Assembly (NCBI GenBank): GCA_028023455.1
Contig: JAQFVV010006311.1
Location: 682,001-746,000, forward strand
Direction of reading: 5' to 3'
Source: Epiperipatus broadwayi
Lineage: Eukaryota > Onychophora > Udeonychophora > Euonychophora > Peripatidae
Length of the DNA: 64,000 nt
Of this stretch, positions 1 to 11,654 are shown piece after piece; positions within the stretch are counted from its first letter, which is position 1; each line of letters starts with the position of its first letter. The notes under the pieces are model-generated. The model did no database searches, was not told where the DNA came from, and saw only the letters and a program-made list of their open reading frames with translations. The position numbers and the translations under genes are program-made.

Positions 1-344
1 AAGTGATAAATAATAACACTATATCCTATAGAGTATTTTATATAATATCAATAAGTATGCGCTTTTATAGTAAACTTTAGTATAGTTTATGTAGAAAAGT
101 AAACCTCATTTAATTTACAAAGATTATCTCAATGATACTCTAAAGAGTTCCAATATTGATTTTTTTTAATTGGAAAGATATAGATCAAAATAAAATACAA
201 TGGAGAACTACAATTGGACAAAGTATTTTAGAAAAAAAGATTATGTCAAGAGAAATTAAAAAAACAGCAGTGAAACATACACACTTCTTATTTTAGAAGA
301 TCAGCATGTTATAAAAATGATTCATGGACTTATTTACAGTCATT
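1..344. other. No gene recognised
   Basis: A/T-rich sequence with stop codons in all frames. It lies upstream of the dispersed repeat that starts near 345. I could not align it with the flank of the second copy of that repeat, so the repeat boundary is probably close to 345. Nothing else is visible. Confidence 0.5.
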
Positions 345-605
345 GTGAAATGTACCATTAATTTGTGTTGTCCCAGTCAGAATTGTATATTCATCTAACA
401 AAAGCTAGCGTTCTAGGCAAAAGTACCTTGAGTCCAATCATGTGCAAGATACATAAGTCAGGAACAATCATGAACTCTGCCCTATTGCCTATTTTCCACA
501 TCTATAACATTACAAACAATATTTCTGATGATAAAAGATGAAATCTTATTCATTCCTGTCCCGGAGCCACAGCAGAGAAACAAAAAACCTACAGGAAAAG
601 ATGAT
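345..605 (+). repeat. Dispersed repeat family 1, copy 1 (coding-like remnant)
   Basis: About 240 bp here match, in inverted orientation, the stretch at 8525-8760. The match is high enough to align by eye over its whole length. Both copies keep similar peptides on the same sense strand: a block reading VPVRIVYSSNKS here and VPVRIVYSFNKV in the other copy, then IHKSGTIMNSAL here and IHRSGAIMNSAL there. Both copies contain stops and frameshifts. Conservation of the peptide suggests a degraded mobile-element protein. The PVRIVY block is reminiscent of the start of Bel/Pao reverse transcriptase, but this is weak. A poly-C run of about 14 bases follows at 622-636. Confidence 0.6.
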
Positions 606-2082
606 ACTACTAGGCTTTGAAACCCCCCCCCCCCCAACAAGATGAAACATCTCCAGATTATAATTTACACTTTTCATCAAAATTCATTAATAAATCTCAG
701 ATGTTGGCCTAAGGTCAATGGAAATAAGTTACATGTGATGCAATCTAATTAACGATGGGTATGCGTAAATCATGAGGCAAAGCAGAATTAAGTAATAATT
801 ATATGGTTAATAATTTATTAATATTAATTATGAGATAATTAGTAAACAAATAGTTACCTAACCTAATAAATAGCTGTGAATCTATTTACATATAAAACTA
901 ATAAAATTTTGGGTTTCACTTAATTATGAATGCTGATTTGTGTATTCTAACAAATTACATAATAGTAGAACATAAGTGAATTATTAAATAATACGCAAAT
1001 CGACAATTGAATACAATGACTAAAAAAGGTTTAGAGATAGTTAGCGTGATGTGTCTTAATATGCTAATGGTAGATATTAATTTTACCAAATTATAATTTA
1101 AACACTATGATTATTTTATGAGAAATAAATGGCCTTAAAGGACAGAGAGAGAAATGGGATATGAATTACATCAATTGCATTTACTATGGTTGATTTGAAC
1201 CACACATGAAAATATTTTATAGTTTACATGATTTAATTAAACAGTCATTAGACCACAAAATGTTTAAAGAGAAAAATCATTTGTATTTTACCCTAGTCCT
1301 TTTTGACTTGATAGGATTTATTTAGCATTGTTTGTTAGAGCACTCAAACATTGTTTCAATGAGAGTGTGGGTAGCTTAAATAAGCTTTAAAATGACACTC
1401 CTAACCTATAATATAAATGACAAAATAGGATGGATTTTAGATCTCATGGCATTATGTCTTACAGATTTAAAATAGGCAAAAATAAGAATATTAAGCAACA
1501 ATTGTGGTGCTGACCAAATGATAATGCTAGAAAAGGTTGAGTCCATTTTAGGACGAATGCTTCATCAATTATGTAAGTATATGAAATGTGCCTGGACACA
1601 TGACATATCAGCATTTAAAAAGGTGGTTGCATAGGAATTTCCATGGTTCCAATTTTTCAGTGTTAGATCTTGCAGAGCCTATCTACAGCCTGACAGTATC
1701 CTGGAGTCGGGGCTTCCAAACTCCTTTCAGGGATATGCCATAAGTAAGTAATCTTGGACCTTCGGGTTTTAAGTTTGACAAATCAAGATGTAAGAAAATT
1801 TTGTAACATTATCTAGGCCAAGCAACACTAATAATAATAAAAAATGAGGTTCTTAATGATGCTGATATGCGAATTAAGGCCCTCATGATTTACTAAAATC
1901 TAGCATAATGACATGACATAATTTAATCCCTCTCGAAAGGTACACAAATGACCTTTAATATTAATGAGGATGTCAAAACAATAAAAAAGGTGGAATATTG
2001 TTTCCTTCATTAAACAAATATTAGTACGCTGACTAGTAATTAATTCCATAAAACAATTATCACACTAGTTGGTGTGGTGGCA
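606..2082. other. No gene recognised
   Basis: A/T-rich sequence without a recognisable coding region, RNA gene or repeat. It holds a C homopolymer at about 622-636. No long open frame is present. Confidence 0.5.
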
Positions 2083-2352
2083 AATAAATATGAAAAAAGT
2101 GATTATGCAGAAAGTAGATTATTGGTTTTTATGCTGGGTTTGGAAAAAGATAAGAGGATTTAATATAAAGGCTGTAGAGTTGACAAAGATTATGTTGTGG
2201 AAATGGGATGGAGCAGAATATGGGAAAAATTAGACTGGGGAATGTAAAATTAAGTAGCTAACAAGTTTTTCTTGGTATAATTGCTGAGAGATTCTTGACT
2301 TCGTTTAAGGAGTAGCTACAGTACATCACATCACATCATCACATCACATACA
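2083..2352 (+). repeat. Dispersed repeat family 2, copy 1, ending in a CATCA microsatellite
   Basis: About 250 bp align directly with 58059-58316, with few substitutions. The shared part starts at nearly the same base in both copies and ends at GCTACAGTACATCACAT. This copy continues into a (CATCA)-like run at about 2325-2351, as tails of some non-LTR elements do. The second copy keeps a frame of about 45 codons, including YEKSDYTESRLL and LEKDKGDLDIKTAELTKIM; this copy has lost frame through two single-base deletions near 2150-2165. I do not recognise the protein. The shared 5' boundary argues against random 5' truncation of a LINE. Confidence 0.65.
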
Positions 2353-2828
2353 ATAATAAAAAACAGAAAAGGTAAGATCATTAAGTTTACTTTAGAATAT
2401 AGTATAAAAATAAAATCAGTAGCGTGATCATCACAATAAATTAATATCTTAAATGTAACAGCGGATAATCTGCCACTAAGCAAAATAGAACAACTTAAAA
2501 TCTCATTTAATCAAGCAAAATTAAATCATACAAAAATTTATAATATTGAAATTAAAAAGTTGTCACATTTAAAATATTTAATAGAAATTGTGAAACTCAT
2601 TAAAGAAATGCATAAAAAAATAAAGTTATAAATTCATGCATTAGATTTTACAAAAGAAAGTCATTACTTTACAGAATTGTTATAACTAGTGCTACAATGC
2701 CATGTCTAAATAAGGAGAGAGTTACATTATAAATAATTTATATTTTAAAAATGAAAGTTTTAAAATAGTTCATATTAGTGGCATAATTAGGATTTACCTT
2801 CCATTACTTGATGTCTATACAGATTGAT

Positions 2829-2888
2829 ACGTGTAAGACTGTAAGATGTGAAAAACATACGCGTAAGACTGTAAAATGTGAAAAACAT
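2829..2888 (+). repeat. 30-bp tandem duplication
   Basis: Two adjacent copies of a 30-bp unit beginning ACGYGTAAGACTGTAA differ at two positions, at 2829-2858 and 2859-2888. This looks like a recent local duplication with no sign of a function. Confidence 0.8.
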
Positions 2889-4609
2889 GGTTGGCAATGC
2901 AAAGTTTGGAAAAATAATGGCTAGCATCTTAATATAGTTAGTTCAGCATTTAATTTAGGCAGTCTATAAGTGGAGATGGCATATTAGCATAGCAGTATGG
3001 AAATGATTTTGAAGAAAAATAGGGAAGCAAATTTAGTCTCTCTACTCAGAATTCATATTTCAAGATTTTGATTGACGTGGGTCCGTTCTGCAACACTGAC
3101 TAAAATAGTGCAAAAAGAGACCTCTAGCCTAAAATTTCAGCTCTATTTATATGCTAGCAAGACCTTCTCGAATATTCTCTTTCCACTGAGGAGGTCCGGA
3201 TGTCCATTAATTGGCCTAAATGCACTTATTCTTTATTCACAATGACAATGCAACAAGTTCTGTAGAGTATTGTTTTAATCTATTTTGAGAGTGGAAATAG
3301 ATTCAAAAGATATAATTTCCATTAACATTATGTTTGCTAAAGGATTTTAATTTATTAATTACCCTTTTTAAATTAAATCAAGAATATTCTTTTATTCATA
3401 AGTTTCTGAGTTATTTTAATTACTCTCCAGAACCTTCTTTGGGATTGCATCATCTAAAATAAAATACACTAACTATAAAATAAATATACAAAATATTTAA
3501 TTATGATCAATAATATTTTTAGCAATCTCGAACACACATACATGATTATTTAAGGGAATGGAAATTTAAATATTTCCGAATTAAAATTAATAAATATTCT
3601 TAAAATAAAACGTTTAATTTACGAAAGTTAAAGGAGGGGGGGGGTAAAACACTTGTATGTGTGTCCTTACACTCCCTAGTGATTTATAAATATATACCTG
3701 TGTTTAAACCTCCAATTTAAGATTTCGAATCACCAGACAGTGAAGCAAAAATGTGTATAACATATTTTCCGCTTCAGTGTGAGTGCAGTGAATTGGTTAT
3801 ACTCATTTATAAGTTACTCCTAATGACAAAAAATAAGATTAAAAACCTTAAATTTATTGCTATCAAATAAAATAATGCACTTTAAAATATTAACCTTTAA
3901 ATATTAATATTTTAAATATTAAATATTGATATTTTCAATAAAAAAGTGTTTAATATTTTACTCTGGATTTAGCTGTAGCTGAAAATGTAAAGCAGAACTT
4001 CAAAAATATATTACTAAAGTATTTCATTAAATTTCATGGGGTCAGTATTTAAAATATTTTTTTAAAATATTATATTCCATTAAAATTATACTTAAACTTT
4101 AACCACAGATTTTTTTCTTTTTCTAAATCTCACCTTCAGATCTTTTAAAAGTACAGGCCCTGATGATCCATCTTCTTTCTGATGAAATATTTATGACTTT
4201 TGAAATTAAAAGTAAATTTCGTTTCCTTTAATGAAAATAAAATTTCACCAAAGATTTCAGCTAGGAGAATTATATATTTTAATAAAAACAACAGCATCAA
4301 AATTCCAATTTAACGGAATATTTTCTTTATTAAAGTTATATCATAACTTTTAATTTTTTTAAAATTTATTCTTGATTAAACAAGCAAGTTTGTTATTTCA
4401 TATATGTTAAAAATAAGATAAGCAACATAATTTGGAAAATATCTGATGTTTGGTTGTGATGTGGACACAGATTTTTCATAAAAAAAACATTTTATTTTCA
4501 GTTTTTAAGTATAATGGGAATTTATATACTTTTCAGATATATATTCAAGCTTATGCAATGTTTTCATTAATATAAACACCTACACATATTCACATCTAGA
4601 TATTAAAAT
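2889..4609. other. No gene recognised
   Basis: A/T-rich sequence with a short G homopolymer near 3635-3646. No coding region or element is recognisable. The CTGATGA strings near 4156 and 4180 lack the rest of a ribozyme. Confidence 0.5.
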
Positions 4610-4705
4610 CAAGCGTTGGTAGCCGAGTAGTTAGCATGGCTGCTTTACAAGCAGTTGTCCTGGGTTCGTTTCCCAGCCGAAGCTTTGACACATGGGGAAA
4701 AAAAA
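4610..4705 (+). mobile_element. tRNA-derived SINE, copy 1
   Basis: A tRNA-like head at about 4612-4686 is followed by the shared tail TTGACACATGGGG and a run of eight A. Box A is seen as GGTAGCCGAGTAG and box B as GGGTTCGTTTCCC. The ends AGCGTTGG and CCGAAGCT can form most of an acceptor stem. The anticodon arm has stem CTGC/GCAG (4640-4643 and 4651-4654) around loop TTTACAA, which would read UAC (valine). I call it a SINE because two other copies (33885-33996 and 35346-35457, minus strand) share the AAGC start, the GCT(A/T)TGACA tail and the A-rich end, and one of them shows an insertion footprint. A real tRNA gene is the alternative but unlikely: the acceptor stem is imperfect and there is no terminator-like T run. 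Confidence 0.7.
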
Positions 4706-7700
4706 GAGATAAAATAATAATTGAATAATATTTTACAAATAAATATAGTAATAGAATGTAGAATCTTTAAATACATTAACAAATTTGGAAAATTAAAAGC
4801 TAGAAATGGAATAAAAATAACCAAAAACCAATATTGTTTGCATTGTAAAAATAGTTGTCTTCATCCTGTTTCCGAGATACCTATTGTAATCACGAATAAA
4901 TATTAATTACTAGATAATATAATATTACAATATCCATATCCTCAGGTTGGTTTATACTTTTACTTTCATCAGTAAAAAAAAAATATTCAAAGTTGAAACT
5001 AATGCATGTATGCAGAAAAAATAATACAGAAAAATAAATATAATATCATTATAAGCACAATATTAGAATAGTATACCATGCATAATGTTATGTTGTATCA
5101 TTGAAGGCAGGATACCTCTTGTATAAGTTGATATCATTTTGAAAAAAATAATGTATAGTCAGTCATAGAAAGGTCAAGTGATATCTAAGTGATAAAAGTG
5201 ATATATATATATATTTAGTTCTCTCAGTTTTAGGTTTTCACCACTAGAGGTTTATCTATCAATCACCATACCTGACATTTAGAGGCAAACATCTAAATAA
5301 ATAAATTTATTGAGAAAAAGTGTGCAATAATAAAGAAAAGATAAAACATTTAATATATAGAAAAAAATATTATTGGAGATTTTATCAAAAATATGTTGAA
5401 ATAAAAAATATCTTATTTATTTTACTGACAGCCATGTGGTCTTCTACAGGGTAGTAACCAGTTTTCTGCTGTTGTGAGACAGCTAATAAATATAGCATTT
5501 AAAACTTTTAAAGAAAATTACACAAAACACAATAAATAGCTTAAAATATAATAAGTAATAATCAAATTTTGGAACAAATGATTAAATATCATATTTTAAA
5601 ATAATTTTATTTTGCACAGCTATGATTATGAAGCCATAGAGCTTTGAAAGCGCTAAGCTTTAAATAAATTTAGTAACATATAACTTCTTTAAACGAGCGT
5701 TATAAGCGCATAAGTATTGATAATAATAAATAAAGTAATAAATAGGTTTGTTAAAAGTGCTAAAATTTAAAAGAAACTAATAAATTATATAAACCATGTT
5801 AAAATTGTTTCTCACCCCCCCCCCCCAAAGACAAATTTATGGAACGTATTGAAAAATATCTCACTTAAATATACTAGTTAAAAAAAGTAATTTTAAATAA
5901 CTAGATTAAAAAGAAATTACTAAAATGATTAGGCCTGTTTTGAGATATGAGATTCAAAAACAAGGGAAAATTCAAGAAATTTAATAATGAAGTGGTAAAT
6001 CTGTAGTACATATTTAACTTCACTGCCTGATAACATTACATACCTTTAAAGTAGGGTTTGAACCTGTTTATATGTTTATTTGGTCATCCAGGAATGTTAA
6101 CCACACACATATACACATATCACTTCCACCCTGTTTATTTAAAATGGTTATGTGTAACCAATTGTATTATTATTCTAGCTTAAGTATATTTTATTTCTAA
6201 GCTTGTAAATTCCCTTCACTTAGATAATTGTGTATGTGCGTATATGTATTATAGATATAAAAATAAATACAATTAATGTAAAGCTAAAGCAATGCCAGAA
6301 AATTCTAAAAAGTATTATTACAATTTAAAAATGTCATTCTCATTTCAAGTCAAACCAAAAATCATATTTTAAAGTTATTTGCAATTTTAAAAATACGTTT
6401 AAATAATGCTTTCTGGAACGTATTGTTTACATCTTCCAATATTGCCAAATTTCAAGTATAGGAGGAGCAGAAGTTCTAGGAACGCGCAAAAGGAGTTCAA
6501 ATCACTCTTCTCTCTCATATTCGTTTAGAGAGTGGAAACAAAATGAACTGTGAGTAAAAACAATTTGCCTCCCTGATCTTAAATCGTCTCTGTCCTGCCT
6601 TCTGCCATGCCATCGCTACTTGAGAACTGCTATGTTTAACTATAAAAGAATATTGGAAGATGCCTACCATTATTTTATTAATATTGTGCCTTGCTAAACT
6701 TCGTATACATTATTATAAGTGGCCACCATAACTTCTAAAGTAATCCGTTTTGCCAAAGAATGAACTCGTAATTCTCCTCACCTCACTTCTTTCCTAAATC
6801 TTAATTGTAGTCATAATGTAATCTTTATTTATTTAGTAACTGACTATAAACTTAATTATCGTTAAATTTACGATTTTCTCTCTTAAGTTTTAAACTTGTT
6901 CTTTGAAACGCTAAGCACAGAATTATGTACTTTAAATCTATCATTAGTTTTTTTAAGTTTCACACTCTAATTATTTTATTTCATGCGGCAAAACTTATTT
7001 TAAATATATATCTTATTAAATTAGTTTTAGTATGCTAATGTTTTAATCTAGCGAACTTATATTATTTCAATCATCATTCTGATATTTTGGAATATTTAAA
7101 TAGTTAAACGTAAAATTTCTTACTGAACGCTGTTCGCTCGGTTAAATATTTGAAATATATGCTTAATGTAGGGTTGTTTAAAAATTATATTATGGGATAA
7201 GATAAACCTTTTGTTGTTGTCACTATCAATATTTAAATGCATTTTATCTTCTTAAAATACATTGGATTATTAATATATTTTAATAACTATTTATTATTTA
7301 TATGCCATTAAGAGTTAAATTGCTTATAATATATTGTCGTTTAAAATACTTGGACTTGTTAAATAGGAAATAATATTTTCCCTCTTCTATATTCGACATC
7401 CTAAATTTATTAAAGTTATACGTATGATGCTGTGTGGGTTATTATTTTATCATGGCGTTATGCATGCTATTATTGCTTTATTTAAGCTTAAATTATTTCA
7501 TTAGTCATTTAAGACTTAAGCCATATTCGCGTTGCTTACTTATGATAGCATTTTAAAGAATTATATTTTGCTTTATCATATTTACTCATCCGAACTCCGG
7601 AATTTCTTCACATAACTTGCATAGGAATGAGGTTTGGTATAACCGATCTCATGATAAACATTAGAGTATTAAGGCTCTGCATGTGAAACGTCGGAGGGCA

Positions 7701-8524
7701 TACCATGGAATCCTTACCACTCATATTTTCGAATATCGCCTTGTGATAAATACAAGCAGAATTATATATTTGATAAAGCCTTCCAGTCCAAAGATGGACA
7801 TCTTCTACATTTTAAACGCTGTCATTATAGTTAGCACTGCGAGTTCTTTATGTGTAATTCTCATATTATCTATAAGATGTGGTGCAGTGATGTTTGTAAA
7901 CCACTCATTTATAATTTATTGAATATTTTAGGATTGTTACAGTAAAACTTATTAGGTTAACTTATTCCTCATTTGTACAGGCCCAAATATGCTCATAAAT
8001 GATAAATTATTAACTATCACATCAAGAGTAAACCTCTCTTTAGAGATGAAGTTGTAAACATCCTTATCATTACTTAAAGTAATGATCACCGCATTGATAA
8101 CATTAATTTATTATTATACTATAACTCATTAGCATACTAAATCAGTTGCTTATATGCAAAGTAATAACCGCATTAAATCTGTGCTATGTTTTCTAATGTA
8201 AATTAAATTGTTTATATTTATTAAATTATTATGTTTTAATAATTACTCATGCGTTGTGTCTTACTGAGTCTCACTCATTGAATCCCATTTAATATTTATA
8301 ATAGTGTTAGTAATATTTAGAATTTATAACTGATTACTTCAAATAGATATTTATCTCTGGGTTATTCTGTTCTTGCTCATTCTGGATGGATACTATTTTA
8401 TAATTCATGTTTCTTTTGCAATGCTAGCTGTGTGCAATTCATTTAAAATTTATAAATTGTCCCTTCACATAAGATATTTGATTGAGCCAAGATTTGATAT
8501 TATTTATTTACATTAATTACCCCT
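4706..8524. other. No gene recognised
   Basis: Mostly A/T-rich. A C run sits at about 5815-5826 and a (TA)n tract near 5201-5214. The stretch at 6400-6620 is less biased in composition and contains AACTGTGAGTAAA, which resembles a splice donor, but no exon can be defined around it. An open frame at 7683-7922 (+, 79 codons, hydrophobic middle) has no recognisable family and is probably chance. Confidence 0.45.
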
Positions 8525-8973
8525 AGATCTCATGTTTCTTTGCTGTGTCTCTGGGACTGGAATGAATAAAATTTCATGTTATCATCAGAAGTGTTGTTTA
8601 TAATGTTATAGTTTTAGAGAAGAGCAAATAGGGCAGAATTCATGATTGCTCCTGACCTGTGTATCTCGGGCATGAGTGTATTTAGGGTACCTTTGTTTAG
8701 ATTCTAAACCTTGTTAAATGAATATACAATTCTGACTGGTACACTAATAATGATATTTTGCAATTTTATGTAATTAAAATATTTTAAAATAAATTCACAA
8801 AGGTGTTGTAATGGGCCAGGCATTTCCACAAGAGAAGGGGAATGCATCTCACTACAGTCAGACCTTATGTCTTCTGGTAGGATGCTATCACTGGTGCGCT
8901 GAAATAAATAACCTATGATCATATATACTTCCAATAGACTAGCTCTGTATTTACTCATTAAATCAAGATACAA
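8525..8973 (-). repeat. Dispersed repeat family 1, copy 2 (coding-like remnant)
   Basis: The part at 8525-8760 is the inverted counterpart of 345-605. On the minus strand it keeps VPVRIVYSFNKV and then IHRSGAIMNSAL, matching the other copy's peptides. The frame reaches upstream as an open stretch of 89 codons (8704-8973) containing SDCSEMHSPSLVEMPGPL, which has no counterpart in the other copy. It is broken by a stop after SFNKV. A degraded retroelement polyprotein, perhaps Bel/Pao, is one reading; I cannot confirm the family. Confidence 0.5.
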
Positions 8974-11654
8974 TTTGGGATAGCTTATTCACATCTCACC
9001 CCCCCTTCTGGCTTCATTATGTCTCAGTATTCAAACTTAGGGAAAAAGCTGTCCTTTACTCTCTTCAGAGATGAACTCATAAAAATTAATAACTACTGCA
9101 TCTCTATATAGGTTACAATTTAAATATCCACCCAAGTATATTTCACTATTATTATATAAAAGTGAGGTGTGTGTGTCTGCATATCCTAGGTTAATAGTTG
9201 ATTAGTGAATGCAAGATGATTTTAATAAATTAGAGACCAGTTTAATATGAATAAATTCTATAACATTTATTAGATAATAAAACAAAGTAAAAAAAAATAA
9301 AACTCTTTAACAAGATAAAAACAGTATAATTATATATGTCAAGGATGGATTTCTACCATATCAACAATTGAATATATTTATGATTCCAAACCCTGACCAA
9401 TGGTAGAAATACATGACATGCATGGTATGAATTATTTACAAAGCCACAAAAATTATTATTATTAAAATGATCACAAAGCTAACTAGATAATTTAAGATAT
9501 TATGCTGGTACATTTGCAGTAGCATCATCATCCAATTCACATTAACGGTGTTTGATCTTCTTGGGGGATCCCCTATCTATGTATAATTTTCTACTGTTGA
9601 CAGAAAAGAGCATCTGCACAAGAAGATTAGTCATTTACATTGAAAAAAATAAACATAATGATTATGAGTTAACAACAAACAAATAATGTAAACTCAATCC
9701 TGTAATAAGGGTATGCACATAATGTGGGATGATCTTAAATATTTTACCTTATCCCATATTATGATGATCAATGTCAAGTTGCTACCAAAGAAAGCTAATG
9801 TAAACTTTATTTAAAACATAAACAAAAAAAAATCTCATTTAATGATTCCCCTCTCTTTTTGTTGCTTCCACTTATAATGGATTCTTCCAAGTTATAAACT
9901 TTTATGCATCCAAGTGTGGAAATAAAAAAAAAGAATTTTACAAACATAAATATATGGTAAAAATACATAACAAAATCAAAGCTTCCATTAAATCATTTTA
10001 GTTAATGTTCATGAGTTCAGCAACAATGTCCTTTATGATAAAGTCTATCTCTTTTCAGACTGCACTCCTTAGGTAAAATATTCACTCATTGGAATCCTTA
10101 TGTAACATGGTTAAGTAATATTGCACCAATTCTCTCTAGTCACTCTTTCTCTCGATCCATGTAGACATCTGGTGTAGGACAATTGGTGTTCCTTTAGGTA
10201 TTACATGAGTAATCAAACAAAGTCATTACACATCCAGGGTCAGAATAATAGCACTCAGTCCTATGGCACTAGTAATTTAGCCAGAATATATTGTAGTGAT
10301 TTATAATAGAATTAAATTTTCTCTATTTGTGGTTTGGCATTTAATGGTTTTATATGCAAGAGAAATTACTTCATCATTTTGTTTAACTGCTGGTGATGTT
10401 TTATTCCCTTTCTGTTTGTGTTCAAATAATATTGTTGTTTCTCTAATATTAGTTCCAAAACAATTCATTTATTTTATTAAGCCACATGAATTTATCAAAC
10501 CTCTTTTAATTCAAACATTGATTTTAATTTCTTATGGTTTTATGCTAATAAAATTATATCGATAAGCCAGAATATTCAAATGAGGCATTTATTTTCCTTT
10601 GCATTCGAAATTTTGGTCTCGCAATGTTGAATTTCTATGGCTAATGCATTATTTTTTAAAAAAGAAAGGATACAGGAAATGAATTGGGTTTGCTTTTATA
10701 CTGAGCTTAGTTTTGGTGTTTGGTATACTAAATCTTCCATTTCCTTTGATATTGCTGCAGTTGCCTATTGTTGCATAAATTACCTTGGTAGTATATAATT
10801 TAAAGAATTATATAATAGAATTTTAATTTTATTTTCACACTTGGTTGCCTAATGATTAGCTTGACATTGGTTCATCACTATGCTTACTTAGTCTCTGTCT
10901 GAATTCATAATGTACATTATATTGATCATTAGTCTATTAATATATATATATATAAACAATTTCTTAAAAGTGTTTAATTCTATTTCATTTCATTAAATGG
11001 GCTTTTACTGTATTTATTAAGTAAGAAAAATTAGTTTATTGCAACATTTATTTACTTTGATATTTAGCAAAGTAAAAATTCATCATATGTGTATAGATAC
11101 GCTTAAAAAGAAAAGATAGTGTATATTCAACCACTTATTAGTTAAGCTTAAGTTTTGAATAGGCTTGGTTAGGTGGTGTAGATTAATATAGGCTGGTTTT
11201 GTGGGGTTGTCAGATGCCCTTACAGTGTTAAAAATAAAAGTTATTGAAGATGTTAAAAACAAGAGTACAAAAGCATATATAGTCAATTTTTCTTGAATTA
11301 ATCTATAGTCCCAATTTATTCAAGATACATTGAATTGTCATTGGAATGACTAAGTAGAAAAAAAGAAAAATCTGGCAATTGCCTGAAATGTAAGTTGAAG
11401 TCCTTATGAATTTGATCAAGTTGTTTAGAAAAAATGTCTACTCAAAATGAAAAAAAACAACAATATGTTTAAATCCCAAATTTAAAAAATGACATTATAA
11501 CAACTTGTAAAAAAAATACACAATTATACATGGACTCAATTAATTCATATTATTGTCAGAGAAATATCTGGAAAAAAAATCCTTACAAAAAACTATAAAG
11601 AATTTCAAAACAAACTTTATGCTATATAAGTGAGAAAAAAAAGGGAGAAAAAAC
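8974..11654. other. No gene recognised
   Basis: A C run lies at 8998-9006 and a (TA)n tract near 10937-10955. An open frame of 89 codons at 10296-10565 (+) is leucine- and isoleucine-rich with no recognisable motif. The stretch 9530-10260 is of more mixed composition but gave no convincing protein on either strand. Confidence 0.45.

Noticed and set aside
515-545. CTGATGATAAAAGATGAAAT as another hammerhead
   Set aside because: It has CTGATGA and GAAA, but the bases between cannot form stem II and there is no stem I pairing. The string is part of dispersed repeat family 1.
4612-4686. Functional valine tRNA gene (anticodon UAC)
   Set aside because: The acceptor stem is imperfect, there is no T-run terminator, and two sequence relatives with the same tail and an insertion footprint show a SINE family.
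9530-10260. LINE 3' end with CATCATCATC tail
   Set aside because: The short CATCATCATC run resembles an RTE tail, but no reverse transcriptase or C-terminal motif is readable next to it.
10296-10565. 89-codon open frame on the plus strand
   Set aside because: Leucine/isoleucine-rich reading of T-rich DNA without motif, homologue or splice signals.
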